This document shows, in pieces, positions 1 through 12,300 of a stretch of 64,000 nt of DNA. Numbering within the stretch: position 1 is the stretch's first letter; each line of letters begins with the position of its first letter. The notes under the pieces were generated by a model that was not told the DNA's origin, searched no databases, and worked only from the letters and a program-made list of their open reading frames with translations. The stretch comes from Heterocephalus glaber (lineage: Eukaryota > Chordata > Mammalia > Rodentia > Bathyergidae), in NCBI RefSeq assembly GCF_000247695.1, contig NW_004624784.1:12228813-12292812 (forward strand), in the 5' to 3' direction. The position numbers and the translations under genes were made by a program.

Positions 1-328
1 ACATGACCCTCAGTGCCCCTGCCATGCTGGCCCCTGCATAAGCAGAACCAGTCTAGCTAAAGTCAGGACACAGTGTCCTCGGGTTCTCAGGCTTGTCACT
101 GTGACCTGTGTGCCTCCCCAGACCATGGTTCACGGTTCTCGGGAAGCACCCACAGTTCGATGTTTGTGTTAGAGACACCTGCTGGTGGCGCAATGCTGGG
201 TGGGACCAGTGGCATGGACCATAACACCACGAGATGTACCAAGCATGTTGAGTCAGCATGGCAGTGGTGTGCCAAACAAGATAAGGACTGTAATTGTTTA
301 TTTGTTTTTGTTTTTTGTTTTTGTTTTT

Positions 329-395
329 TGGTACCAGGGATTGAACTCAGGACCTTGTGCTTGCAAGGCAGGTGCAGCACCACTGAGCTAAAACC
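329..395 (-). mobile_element. ID-like SINE
   Basis: 'ggtaccagggattgaactca', 'ggaccttgtgcttgcaaggc' and 'accactgagctaaaacc', antisense, beside a T-rich tail (300-328). Confidence 0.88.
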
Positions 396-784
396 ATTTG
401 TTTATTTGTTTGAGACTTATTTATATAGACCCCTCTTCATCACCAAAGATCAGAGGCTACTAGAAATGAAAATTAAAATAATGGTAAAAGGTAGAGGTGA
501 GGGGAAGAGAGAGAACCTTAGAACCAGAGAAAATAAAAATAAGAGAAGAAAAGTATGACCAGATAGAGAACACAGTCACAAAAGCAATGAAAGATGACAA
601 AGTTGCAAGAGTTGACCTTCATATTGCCTTTGAGTTTCCTGGAAACCCATGAAGAGGTAAATTTGGCTATGTAATTGTCATAATCAGAAAGAAGGAGGCA
701 CACTAGACTCAAGGGGAAAATAGAGCTTCTCCAAACATCGAGTTGCAAAATAAACATCTCTGTGAAACTTTTTATTTCTTTAAG

Positions 785-963
785 AGATAAGGTCTTGCTA
801 TGTTGCCCAGGCTGATCCCCAAACCACAGGCACATGCCAGTGTGCCTGGCTTTCTGTGGGTTCTTTGAGTTATATTATAGTTACTGGCTGGGAATGTAAT
901 TCAGTGGTGGAGCATGTGCTTAGCATGTGCAAGGTCCTGGGTTCAATCCCCAGTGCCAAATAA
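785..963. mobile_element. B1 fragment (785-850, minus) and ID-like SINE (885-963, plus)
   Basis: 'ggtcttgctatgttgcccag' marks an antisense B1. 'ggctgggaatgtaattcagt' through 'ggttcaatccccagtgccaa' marks a sense ID-like element of the older subfamily. Confidence 0.8.
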
Positions 964-1232
964 AAAGAGACTCTGGAGAAATGCAATTTTGCATAAAACC
1001 AAGGTAAGGCAGCCTAATGTATAAGCTTCTGTCTGATCCCCTGATAGACTCCATGGACAGAATTATGCATGCCCAGCCTTTTTGAGTACAGGGTCTCATC
1101 TATTAAGATATTAAAATATTAACTAAAATTAACAAATAGCTTTGGATTTTGTTCATATTAAAATAATACAATGTAGAAAAAATAAAAAGAATACACTGTT
1201 TTTGTTTTTTGAGTTTTCTTTTCTCTGTATCA

Positions 1233-1268
<36 letters not shown>

Positions 1269-1394
1269 AAGAATACACTGTTAAAAAGTATAAAATACAG
1301 ATGGTACATAGAAAAATAACCACCCATAATTCTGCCATCAGTACTCATATATTTGTCCACATTATCTAGGCCTATCTTTACATATTTTTTTTCC

Positions 1395-1600
1395 TTTCTG
1401 TACTGGAGGTTGAAACCAGGACACCTCCACTGAATATATCCTCAGACTTCTTTTCATACTTTATTTTTTTAAGACAGAGTCTTCCAAAGTCAGTAGGTTG
1501 CCTAGGCTGGGCTTGAACCTGGGATCCTACTGCTTCTGCCTCCTAAAATGCTGAGATTACAGGTACACACCACAATCCTGACAACATACATTTATACATT
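1395..1600 (-). mobile_element. B1-ID composite SINE (B1-dID type)
   Basis: Antisense ID part (gtactggaggttgaaaccag) followed by an antisense B1 part (ggttgcctaggctgggcttg, ctgagattacaggtacacac). A fused element typical of rodents. Confidence 0.75.
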
Positions 1601-2359
1601 TTTTACAAATTTATGTTTATGGGATCACATGGTTCGGAAACCTGAGTTATCATTTAAAGGGTATGTCACACATGTATATTCATGTCAATAAATTTTCATT
1701 CACTTTATGACTTTTAATGAATGATAAAATGAATATATTGTGTTCTATGTAACAATTTTCTCTTCTTGTATGTGATACTTTTCTAATTTTTAAGTTATAA
1801 ATAACACTACAATGACCATCTTTATAGCTTGCTAACAACATGCATTCCATGCTACTCCTTTATGATGACTGTTTACTTGGAAGTACATTTTTCCAGACGG
1901 GAACATTCCTGTCCACTAACCCTCTGCCATAACACAGAGGCTTCCCAGGCACTTGAGACCCATGGCTCAGGCCCCAGGGGAATGGTGAACTTCGCAGCCT
2001 TCGGCCACCTGTGCAGGCTGCTTCTGTGCTCTTCCAGACACACATGGCAGATCGAATGCATGTATCTAATTACACTTTTCCCTGAAGTTTTTTTCTTAGA
2101 AAATATGCAGACCCACAGGGATAGGAAGAAAAGATCCATGGCAATATTTTGGATGCTGGAAAGCAGATGAACCAGTTACAGCTAACTTAGCCTGGCTGAG
2201 GATTCTAGTCTTAAGCTGGAGTGGGGCGAGATAAGCCCCAATCTGATTCACACTAGCGGATTCTCAAAAGGCCAAGGAATTGTAGTAGAGCCGCTGCTAG
2301 CTCATACTGTACCTGTACCTGGATTATGAATAGCCTCCTCTTTGGACACTCGACAGTTC

Positions 2360-3000
2360 AGCGTATTAGTTAGCTTTTGCTGCACAACAAATCACCCCAA
2401 AACTTGGTGTCTTAGAATAATAATAAATATTCATGATCTCTTACAATGTCTGGAGGTCAGGAGCTTGGGTGTGTGTTTCCAGTTCCATCTGTTAGGTTGC
2501 AAACAGGATACTGCCTGGAGCTACCATTATCTGAAGGCTTGGCTGAGGCTGGAGATCTTTTTCCAAGGCAGTTCACTACCCAACTGGCAGGTTGATGTTA
2601 GCTGTTGGAGAACCCAGATCTCTGTTACTCCCCACCAGGACCTCACCACAGGGAGAACATACCATGACTTCCACAATAGCAATTTTGGTGGGGTTTTTTT
2701 TTCTTTCAGTGCTAGGCATTTAACCCAGGGCTGCTCTACCACTGAGCTACACTCCAAGACCAATTTAATTTAAGTTAATTTTGAGACAAATTCTCACTAA
2801 GTTGCTAAGTTGCCCAGGCTGGCCTTAAATTTGCAACCTTCCTGCCTCAGCCTCCCAAGTAGCTGGAACTACAGGCAAATGCCACCATACCCCAGCACAA
2901 TAGCTTATCGATCACAAGGTCAGTCCTCAGTATGACAGGGTGTGAATACTAGAGATGAGGATCACTGGGGCCATCTCAGAGGCCATTACCACACTCTGTA
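2360..3000 (-). mobile_element. Old interspersed repeat interrupted by a B1-ID SINE
   Basis: 'gtattagttagcttttgctg', 'cacaacaaatcaccccaaaa' and 'gaggatcactggggccatct' belong to a common old mammalian repeat whose family I cannot fix by eye. It is split by the B1-ID SINE at about 2690-2895. Confidence 0.55.
2690..2895 (-). mobile_element. B1-ID composite SINE with 9-bp target-site duplication
   Basis: Antisense ID (agtgctaggcatttaaccca) then B1 (gttgcccaggctggccttaa, cctcccaagtagctggaact). The direct repeat cacaatagc occurs at 2672-2680 and 2896-2904. Confidence 0.85.
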
Positions 3001-3723
3001 AATGCAATGGTGAAAAAACAAGTGGGGAGCCTGAACTCGAGAGCATATTGGTTTACATCTGTGGCCATTTATTAGATGACGTCAAAGGAACTGGACAGAG
3101 AGACCAGACAGTTTCCTCCGCATCCCATGATCCCGACAGATCACTAATCTGTCTCAGAGCCAGCAGCTCACATCCTCCTTCCCTGACCCAGCACTGCTGG
3201 GGTTGCTGTTGTGCCCACCATTGTCAACTACTTGTCATCACGTGGCAGGGCAATCAAGACCCCATCCTGCACCTTCCAAGCCACAGGGACACAGGAGTCC
3301 CCAGCTAACACCAAGCTTATTGTTTCTGTCCTCCTGGGAGCACAGAATGTCCTATGATGAGAGCAAGAGGACACATTGTCCCCCTGCAGGAGCTGCTTTT
3401 GATCCTGCTGGACAATCCCTCAAGAGCAGCGAGGTCCTTGGGCTCCCTCCCTTTGCCCTGATCAGGGCTGCTAGGGACACTGGAGACCTCAAGGGTAGTG
3501 ACCTCTGTTCTCAGATAACTGCTGACCTTTGGGCTTCAGTGACAGCATGTGGGTGTGACAAGCACGTCACTTGGCACAGCACCTCTGCCCGGGGACTCCC
3601 AGCACCCAGTCTCCCATAGAGGGCAAGTGCTTCAATCCTGCCTGTGATCAGGCTGCATCCTGGAGAAGCTCGAGTGAATATTTACTTACTTCTTCCTTGT
3701 TTTAAAAATAATGTTCTCCTTAG

Positions 3724-3810
3724 GGCCGGTGATTTAGCTCAGTGGTTCCACGGCCTGCCTCACAAGCGCAAGGACCTGAGTTCGATCCCCGGTACCAAAA
3801 ACAAAAAAAA
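3724..3810 (+). mobile_element. ID-like SINE (young type)
   Basis: 'gggccggtgatttagctcag', 'tggttccacggcctgcctca' and 'gagttcgatccccggtacca' with an A-rich tail. Confidence 0.92.
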
Positions 3811-3864
3811 TTAAAAATAGTAATGTTCTCCAGGTGGCTAATATTAAAAACAAAACAAAAAACA

Positions 3865-4255
3865 GAAAATAACAAGGGTTAGAGAGGACATGAAGAAATA
3901 AGGCCCTTTGCATTGCTTCTAGGAATATAAAACAGTGCAGCTGCTACAAAAAAAGGCTCCTCAAAAAATTAAGCATAGAATTACCACATGAGCCAGCAAT
4001 TCCACTTCTGGATATAAACCCAGAAGAATGGAAACCAGGGCCTAGAACAGATGTGTGTACACTCATGTTGGTAGCAGCATTATTCACTCACAATAGCACA
4101 GTGAATAAGAGCTTTCAGTTCGAGGTGATGAAAAATTTTTGGAAATATATAGGGGTGGTAGTTGCACAACCTTGCAAATAGAATTAATGCCAGTGAATTG
4201 TGTATATAAACATGGTTTAAATGATAAATTTATGTTATATATATCCACAATTAAA
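3865..4255 (+). mobile_element. LINE-1 3' end fragment
   Basis: 'ctcaaaaaattaagcataga', 'attaccacatgagccagcaa' and 'ttccacttctggatataaac' are the well known L1 3' region. It ends 'atgttatatatatccacaat' as in old L1M-type elements. Confidence 0.85.
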
Positions 4256-4264
4256 AAGTAATGC

Positions 4265-4350
4265 TAGCAGTCTAGAATGTAGCTCAGCGGTAGAGTCTGT
4301 GCCTGGCATGTGCAAGGGCCCTGGGTTTCATCCCCAGCATGGGGGAAAAA
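4265..4350 (+). mobile_element. Old ID-like SINE
   Basis: 'gtctagaatgtagctcagcg', 'gtagagtctgtgcctggcat' and 'cctgggtttcatccccagca', then an A run. Confidence 0.85.
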
Positions 4351-5084
4351 AAAGGGTAAGACTAAAAGTTTTTTCTTAAATCCCAATGCTACATAAATCT
4401 GTGCTGGAAAATGAAACCCCTCCCTTCTAAGCCTAGGATTCCTGATGTCTTTCTTTTATGCAAGCCAGATACTGGGATTCCAGTATGACCAGGTAGAGCC
4501 CAAGCCTGACCCTTGTGCAGGATGGAATCCCTCTGCTCTGTGAGGATTCCTGGTGCCACAGCTTGGGAGTTTAGAAAAGCCGTGTAGCTAGATGGCCCAG
4601 TGTCAAATCCCAACTCCATCCCTTGCTAGGTAACATCCCTCCACATTCTGAACAGGCTTTCCCGCATCTACTGCATCTTAGGTGTCATAGTCTGTTGGAA
4701 AAATTACATGAATCCAAACAGTACTTATAATGTGTTTTTAAAAATCTTTCACTATAGAGAGCTTCGAACATCAGATCAATTGCCACATCAAAGTTCTACA
4801 ACCCTTGCTGTGGGGCCATCAGTAGGGGAAGGGGCCTACCCTTCCCTTCTATCCCAGGTTTTCCCTTCTGTGACTCCTCCTCCTCTCACTCTTCAGATGC
4901 CTGGGCAGGGAACAGTTTCTCTCTGTTTTACGGTCTCCCTTCTGCCCGCTCTCAAGCCTCCTGCTCAGCAGCTAGCACACCCTGTCAGTGTCCTCCCCAG
5001 AGGGGTGTGCAGGTCTAGCTGGGCTGGGAACCTTTTCACCTCCTGACATGTTCACATGCAAGTACCCATGTGTCTTCCTGAACA

Positions 5085-5470
5085 GGTGGATTCATCAGCT
5101 TTCCATTACCATAACAAATACCTGCAATAAATCAACTTAAATGGAAGAAAGATTTGTTTTGGCTCAGGGTTTCAGCAGCTTCAGTCCATTATTGTTGGGC
5201 CTGTGACAAGGCAGCACATCTTGGTGGGAGCACATGGTAGAGAAAGCTGCTCCTCTGATGGTAGCAAGGAAGCAAAGAGGAAGAGAAGAAGGAGCCAGGA
5301 TTCCAACATCCTCTTAAAGGGCACATCCTCAATGGCCCAACTTCCTTGCTTTAGCCCCACATCCTCATCCACCCTACAATAGCACCACAGGCTGGGCGCC
5401 AAGCCAAGCCAAGCCAGGCTGTCAACACATGCACCTCTGGGGGATAGCCAAGATCTGAACTATAACAACA
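5085..5470 (-). mobile_element. MaLR-class LTR remnant (antisense)
   Basis: 'aacaaatacctgcaataaat', 'caacttaaatggaagaaaga' and 'tttgttttggctcagggttt' resemble the reverse complement of the LTR at 37591-37962. It ends near 'tctgaactataacaaca'. Confidence 0.7.
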
Positions 5471-6419
5471 GGGCTGTGTAACTATAATCACCAGGGCCTT
5501 GCTTTTTTTGTTGTTTTAACTTAAAAATCTCTCAGGCATTTTCTCATAAATAAAAAGATTCCCTAAACAAAATCAGGACATTTTTCTTAACCTCAGGACC
5601 TCACAGGAGATCTGAGAGTGGCTGTCAGAATGTCTCTGAAAATAGCAGGTGGGGCTGGTTGCCAAAGCAAGGACAGATGGTCATTTCCAACCTTCCCAGT
5701 TGTCCCATCGTCTTCCCTGCTAGGGACGACCCCAGGATTGACTGGGTCACAGGAAACTGAAACAAAAAGGCTTAAAACAAAAAGGGAAGACTGCCTTCCT
5801 TGAGAGACAGGCCCAGATCCATGGAGGACTAAGAATACCTCAGACAACTAGAGCAGGACAGGGGTGAGCATGTGGCTTCCAAGGGCCAAGGCAGCAGAAA
5901 CCTCCCCAATAGACAGAAGGGGTTGTCAATCAAGGCTCTTGATAGCCACAGATACCTACTTTGAAAGATAAACACAGAAGCTAAATGTATTGAACTATTT
6001 CTAGGAATTTCAAGGAAAGCTGGAGTACTAGGTTTGGAAAATAGACAATAAAGGAAGCCAAGAGGAAACATGGCTGTGATCACTCCACAAAACTAGACCA
6101 GGGAGACAGCTGTCCTGCCATCACTGGACCAGGACAGCCAGGCTGCCTAGTGGCCACTGCTAGGACTAAGCCCTGGATGGAGGCTCTAGGCTGCTACGAA
6201 CTGCCCATCCCAGAAAGGACTCTCCATTAGCTCTGTTTTATTTTTTCACCAGTCAGGGGAAATTATGTCTGATTTGCTAAGCAGAGGTCTATGATGATAC
6301 TGGATTAAGGTAAGGGAGCTGTATGTCAAGAGGCTGGCATTTTTAGAGTCTATAAATGGAGGCAGCCTCTGACTCCCCTTGAAACTCACCAAGCAAGGGA
6401 AATTCAGAAGCTGTACAGT

Positions 6420-6720
6420 TGTCTCAGTCCATTCAGGCTACTTTACCAAAATATCACAAACCGGGTGGCTCATAAACAGATTTCTTGCTCACAGTCCTGG
6501 AGGCTGGGACGTCCATGATAAAGGCTCCAGCATATTTGGTGTCAGATGAGGGTAGCTTCTTGGCTCATAGATGGCACTGAGAGATCTCTCTGGGGCCTCT
6601 TATTTAAGGACACTACCATTTGTATGGGCTCTGCTGTCATGATCGAATCACCTCCTACAGCCCCTCCTGATGACATCACCTTGGGGGTTAGGATTTCAAC
6701 AAATGAACTTGGGGGATATA
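6420..6720 (-). mobile_element. MaLR-class LTR remnant (MST/MLT1-like, antisense)
   Basis: 'cagtccattcaggctacttt', 'accaaaatatcacaaaccgg', 'gtggctcataaacagatttc' and 'ccttgggggttaggatttca' follow the antisense MaLR pattern. Non-coding. Confidence 0.65.
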
Positions 6721-8189
6721 AATACTCATTCTATTGTAGCAGCTACAAGCAGTGTTGTTACCAGGAGACATCTGCCAGGTCAGTGACCCAGAAGACTGAT
6801 GATCAGATGAGACCAGACGATGACCAGGAGTAGGACCATGACAGGACCCTCAGAGACAGTCCTGGGGTGGTGGGAAAGACTCAGGAGCCCTACCCAGGAC
6901 TCATACTAAGGACCAAGCTCTGGGAGACACTGAGGCCCTGGGGGTGGAGACAGTGCTCAAACAGGTGGTCCCCAGGTGAGGTCTAGCAGCACCTCTGAAC
7001 TTCCAGACATGCTCAGAAACAGGCTGCCCAGCCTCTATGCGGTGTCCTCACAGTGCCTCACTGCTCTGTGTGGCTGTCTCCTAGAGGCAGCTAGTAAGCC
7101 TCTGGGTTCTGCTGGGCTCATTAAGGTATGTCCACAGGTAGACTCCTACAGGGCCAATGACCAGAGGCAGAGGTGGCTGTGGCAACCTTACTGACCTAGA
7201 GTGCAGGAGTGAGGGCAGCTGGAGATCACATACACTGGGCACTGTGCTACAGCAGTAAGAAGTAAACCAGTTATTGCACGTTTACTCTACACACAATATT
7301 ATGCTAAGTGCTTGGCACTCCTTGCTCCACTAGACCTTCAGAACAACTCTCAAAGCTGAGGACTGTCATTCTTGCCTTCCAAAAGAGGATCTATCAGCTA
7401 CCCCAAATCATCCCATAGTCAATTGAGAAGCCCAGATCAAAACCCCTGTCTCCCTGATCCCCAAGCATACATCCCTCCCAAGAAGCAGGTGCTCAGGCTG
7501 GCATTAGCAGCTGGAGCTTTTGCTACTGCCATCCTGAGCACCTGGGGAGAGAGGGAGGGAGGAGTTCCTGGGACACCCTCCCAGGGGCCTTCCCCACAGA
7601 GCATTCTAGGCCTCTTCCAGGACAGCCCTGAAGATCTGCCCCCTACTCTGAGGAGGAGGGGGGTGATGGCTAGACTCACAGACCTGGGTCAGGGCCAGCA
7701 ATCAAGATGTCAAGACCTTTGGACTGACACTCCTCTGAGTTTCCCTTCTTGGAAGAGTGTGAATCTCCCAGGTTGGAGGGGGACCTCATCCCAGAGGCTG
7801 CAGCTACCCACAGCTGGCTGTGCTGAGGAAAGCTCCTCATCCCAGAACTGCAGCCTCCACCCTAGACAGAAGACACTCCTGCCACTTGGCAGGAGGCTTG
7901 AGGGCAGAGCATCCCAAGGCTTCCCAGGCTCTGGCACCTGTTTCAGCCCTGTTCCCTAGACTTGTCCACATCCCTAGGCCTTGTTCCTCAATTCTGGGAG
8001 CCCATGGGTTTAGTCAGGGGTCAAGAAATTTCTCAAACAGGCAAGAGTCACTTTTATAATGAGGAGCTGGGTTAAACTCAACTTTACATAAAGAAGTTAA
8101 AGGCACAGCTGTCATATGCCAGGTAGGACTATCTTCTCCACTGTGCAGTGAGGGACAATGTCCTGCTCACCTGTAGGTGTCCCTCTTAG

Positions 8190-8310
8190 CGTGAGACCCA
8201 GTGCAGACTCTCAGCTTCACGAAAGCTGTTTGCTAACATCTGGTGCCCAGAACAATGCCTGCCACATCAAGGGTGTTCAATAAATATTTGTTGCCTGAAT
8301 GACTGAGCGG
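8190..8310 (+). repeat. L2 LINE 3' end
   Basis: 'ctggtgcccagaacaatgcc' and 'ttcaataaatatttgttgcc' followed by 'tgaatgact' is the L2 3' terminus just before APOA4. Confidence 0.75.
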
Positions 8311-8682
8311 TTTCATATTTTGTCTTCAGATGATGTGTGACATTTTACTTTTCCTCCTCCTATTAGAGCTCTCCCCAGCACCCCTCCCCAACATACTAGC
8401 CCTTCCCTTTCCTGTAGTCTCACCCTCAGTGTCTCCCAACGTGTTCTGCCAGATAATTGCTAAGCTCTGTCAGTCAGTGCTCTCCTCCCCTCACAAGAAG
8501 TTCCATGACAACCAGATAGGGCTAGTTTCTCAGCAACTGTATTGAGTATGGAGAAGGGGCATCACCACCCACTGGGCATGTATCTTCAAGTTTGTACAAG
8601 AAGTGCTTAGGGACTGCTGGGCAGACAGGAGGCAGGGCAGGGCAGGTGTCCATGGTAACAGGGCGAGGACACCAGGGGCAGT

Positions 8683-10951
8683 TCAGCTTTCCAAAGGGGA
8701 GGGCTCTTGCTGCTCCTGGGGCTGCTCCTGGGGCTGCTCCTGGGGCTGCTCTGGCGCTGTTCCAGGAGCACCCTGTTCTGGGAGAACGAGGGCCAGGGGC
8801 TTGTCCTGGTGCTTCTCCAGGGTGCTGAAGAAGGAGCTGACCTGGTCCCGCAGGTCCTTCTCCAAGAAGCTCAAGTGGCCTTCCACGTCCCCTGAGTAGG
8901 GGCCCAGCTTCTGCCTGAGCTCCTCCATTTGCTGCACCAAGGCTCCATTGAAGGTCTCCCCATAGGGCTTCACGTTTCTCTGGAACTCCTCCACCTGCTG
9001 GTCCAGATGGCTGCTCAGCTGTGTCAGCGACTTCTGCAGCCCCTCGGTGTTGCCCCTCAGCCTGCTGCGGACGTCCTCCACCATGGGCGTCAGCCTCTGC
9101 TGCAGCTCCTCAGCTTTGGCGAAGATCTTGGCCTTGAGCTCCTCCACGTTCTTCTTCATCTGGAAGGCCAGGCCCTCGAGCTGGTGGTTGAGCTTCTCCT
9201 GGACATCCTCCGCATAAGGGGCCAGGCTGCGGCGCAGCTCCTCCACATTCTGGTCAATCTTGGCCTTGAGCCCCTCAGCATGGGGTGTGAGATGCCCCTT
9301 GAGCTCCTCCACATTCTTGTCGAACTTGGCCTTGAACTCCTCAGCATAGGGTGTCAGGGAGGCCTGCAGGTTGTCCACGTTCTCCCGCACCACACTCTCC
9401 ATGCTCTGCATGTAGGGAGTCAGCTGGCTGCGCAGTTGCTCTGCCTGCTTGTTGACCTGGGTGTGCAGCTCCTCAGTATAGGGCCCCAGGCGCTGCTGCA
9501 GCTCTCGCACGTTGTCCCCGATCTTCTGACTCACCTCCTGGGCATGGGGCAGCAGGCGGGTGCGCAGGTCCTCCAGCTCCTTTCGAATCTCCTCCTTGAG
9601 CTTCTCTGAGTCCTTGGTCAGGCGCTCGTGCAGCTTAGTGGCAAAGGGCACCAGCTTCTTCTGCAGTTCACTGGTGTAGGTGTTCACATCCCCGACTTTG
9701 TTCTGGAAAAGGGTGCTGCAGGGGAAGGGCATAGAAAGCCACCATTACACATGTGCAACACTCACCTTATACACATCTGCATAGCACAGGTGTTTGGGTA
9801 GGAGGTCCAGAGCTCACCCATCTTTCTCCCTTGTGAACCTCCCTAGCTGGGGTCCTGATAAGAGGGAATAGGTGTAACAGACTGTTACTACATTGAAGTA
9901 TCTCTGCACTTCCCACTGAGTTTGAGTGTCCACCCATCACAGGACCTCAAGCAGTTTGCTTCCCCTCCTTGGCTGTGAGGAATGGGAGTGGATTAGGAGC
10001 CCTCCAGCCTAGGTGTGCTGTAACAGAGAGTCACATTGTGTCTTAGAATGTTTTTGACCTCAGCAGCACAAGGTGCTGATTTCCTTACATGTGCCTGGGA
10101 GCTTCCCGAACGCCCCACCTCACTTCCCCTGATTTCATGGGAGAATCTGCTTCTGGAATATATTAGAAGCCAGTCCATGTGACATTTCCCACCTTCATTT
10201 TCTTTCATGAGCCTCAATGATAGAATGTGGCCATTTGTCAAACTCTAGAACATTAAAGCAGGAAGGTGCCTTAGGGATTATTTTGTACAACCTCCCTGTT
10301 TTCATCTAGATCCAGAAAGCCCAGGGCCCCCAGTCAGTGGCAGGGCAGTGAGTACCCTAAGTGCTGTGTCCTACCTCTGCACTCAGGCCTTGCCAATGCT
10401 TCGAATAGCCTCTAAGAAGCCCTGCTCTGCAAGCTGTGCCACCCTGCACCTCCTTACTTGAGCTGCTGGGTGATTTCTGACTTCTGCAGATGTTCCACAG
10501 CCTCCTTGGCATCGTTGCTCAGTTGGCTGAAGTAGTTCCACACCACAGTAGCCACCTCGTCAGCACTGACCTCTGCCCGGGCACCTGGGCAGGGAACAGA
10601 AAGCAATTCGTGCGCACCTGTCTCTTCCCTGGCTCCTCAACTCCAGCTCTGAGGTGAAGACTAGAGGATGGTGAGGAACCCACTCACTTTCTCTCTCTGG
10701 CCTTGGCCTGGTAGCACCAATGTAGTGGGCCTGCCTACCACTGGGCAAGTGCCAGCTCTCCCGTGTGGCAGCTGGATAGCCCCTGTGTCCAACCTGGGGC
10801 CTATGGCTACTCTGAAGTACCTGCTGGCCTTGGCCCAGGCTCTCCACCCTGCCCACTCACTGCAGCAGCCGGAGACCTGGTCCAAAGACAGCTTCTACTT
10901 ACTGTTAACAACCACCAGGGCCAGGCCCAGCACCACAGCCTTCAGAAACAT
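8683..10951 (-). CDS. APOA4: Apolipoprotein A-IV (complete coding region, 3 exons)
   Basis: Secreted lipid-binding apolipoprotein of chylomicrons and HDL, made mainly in intestine. Coding exons on the minus strand are 10903-10951, 10458-10584 and 8683-9715, with GT-AG junctions in phases 1 and 2. They join to 402 codons (human 396). The signal peptide starts [15 protein letters not shown] and ends SARA, residues 1-20, followed by mature [19 protein letters not shown]. From about residue 60 to 330 lie amphipathic 22-residue helical repeats with proline at repeat starts, such as [11 protein letters not shown] and [11 protein letters not shown]. The tail has glutamine/proline repeats (residues 381-394) and ends SPLES. 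The start ATG is the one opening the signal peptide. A TATA-like box lies at 11078-11084, and a variant poly(A) signal (AATACA) is possible at 8538-8543. The gene is divergent from APOC3. Identification is by recall of the human protein and is very secure. Confidence 0.97.
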
Positions 10952-11077
10952 CCTGGGCTCCTGGCTGGGCTGGAGGAGTCTCCACCGCTCTGGCTTTTTT
11001 CCTGGTGTCAGTGGAGGACAGGTTCTTGGCTCACCTGTGCTGCTGAGTGAACTGACTGGAGCCAGAACCAGCCAGGC

Positions 11078-11084
11078 ATTTAAA
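11078..11084 (-). promoter_or_regulatory. APOA4: APOA4 TATA-like box
   Basis: On the minus strand this reads TTTAAAT, about 130 bases upstream of the APOA4 start codon. It would place the transcription start near 11050 and give a 5' UTR of about 100 bases. Position and spacing fit a TATA box. The start site itself is inferred. Confidence 0.6.
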
Positions 11085-12193
11085 GCTCCTCCAAGGTGCC
11101 CTCTCCACCTCCCTCCCCAGGGTGCCTCCACGCTGGAGGGTGACGCACTCCCAGGAGGCCTCTTGGACTTTACTGACTCTAAGACTACGTGGAAGCTGAT
11201 GGCCTGGGCTGGGCCCCACCCAGTGCAGGAGGGCAGGAGTGGGAGTCATGAGCTGTGGGAGAAACGTGGCCCAGAGGAGCCCCAAGCAGGACAACACTCC
11301 AGGGGCCCTGCTGGCTGCTCTGGGTCTGTGCCAGGCTGGGTGGACAAGGTCCACATCTCCTCTGGCTGGCCCAGTGGAGACAGCCAGCCACTCCCACAAC
11401 TGCTACCAACACAGACCCCTTCCCAGAGCGGCAAACTGGATCAGGCCCATGCAGGGCTACAGGTGGAATCCTATGGAGTTGTGCCCAGAAGGTGCTGTGC
11501 TCCGGAGGTGCCCACAACAGCCTCTGTGCAGGTGATGGGACAGGCAGGGACCTGGCTGAAGGGGTTAATAGTAAGTGTGAGTGTGCTTTGTGTTCCATTG
11601 CCAAGCTGTGCTGTCTTGGGTGGTTAACTATGCAAAGCCCCAAGCCTCAGTTTCCTCTCGGAACAGTGACAGTGTTCCACATGTGAAATAAGATGGTGCC
11701 TGTGAAAAGGGCAGGATGGTGCTGTGCAGAGTAAGCACTGAAAACTAGTCCTTGTTGTTACTAATCACAGTGTTTTCCTGATTTGGACCAAGGCAGGAAG
11801 TGCAGTAGAGGCCTCACCCTCTCTGAGGGTGACCAGGTGGGCTAGAGGTAGGTGACAGAGTGGGGGCAGCCTGAGGCCTGATTGCTGACCCCAGCCGCAC
11901 CCCAGGCTTATGCAGAATGGCAAGACTTGAGGCTCCCTTCGGCTCTCTCACTGGGATGGAGGGTGGCAGTGCTGGTCTTCTTCACAGACTTCTTCCTGCA
12001 TCTCCGGAGAAGATGTCACACCTGGTCACATGGGGGCTCCACTGGACCGTGCACCCCTGTGACTAGGTGAGAACACTGCTGTGCTGCGCTGTCGGCTGCT
12101 GTCTGGAGCACCATGCTAGACATAGGTGGCCAACCACTTCTTTGTAAAATGACAGCCATCAGAGCAGAATGCGATTGTGCTGTCTGATTTACC

Positions 12194-12300
12194 ATTTCTC
12201 CCTCCCTTCCGTTCTTTTTCCTTTCTTTTCTTTGCTCCTTCTTCCCCCACCATTCCTCTCCTCCTCCTCCCCTTCCTCTTCTTCCCTTCCTTTTCTTCTT
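12194..12300. repeat. Polypyrimidine (CT-rich) tract
   Basis: About 105 bases of almost pure C and T on the plus strand, with interspersed cctt and ctcctc units, in the APOA4-APOC3 intergenic region. Low-complexity sequence, with no other feature recognised. Confidence 0.8.

Larger units (their letters stand above)
1..8520. other. Intergenic region left of APOA4
   Basis: No exon with splice sites and a recognisable protein was found here. The stretch holds SINEs, MaLR-type LTR remnants, an L1 3' end and an L2 tail, listed separately. Unlisted parts (about 1600-2350, 3000-3720, 4360-5085, 5475-6415 and 6725-8190) are unique-looking sequence in which I recognise nothing. In other mammals this side of APOA4 leads to APOA5, which is not present in the window. 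The open frames in this stretch are short and show no family resemblance. Confidence 0.7.

Noticed and set aside
8929..9609. Long plus-strand open frame (226 codons) antisense to APOA4
   Set aside because: Same cause: the complement of the 22-residue repeats of APOA4. Leu/Val/Gln-rich shadow frame.
10668..11627. Plus-strand open frame of 319 codons overlapping APOA4 exon 1 and upstream DNA
   Set aside because: It reads through APOA4 exon 1, its intron and its promoter in antisense. Composition is typical of GC-rich non-coding DNA, with no domain.
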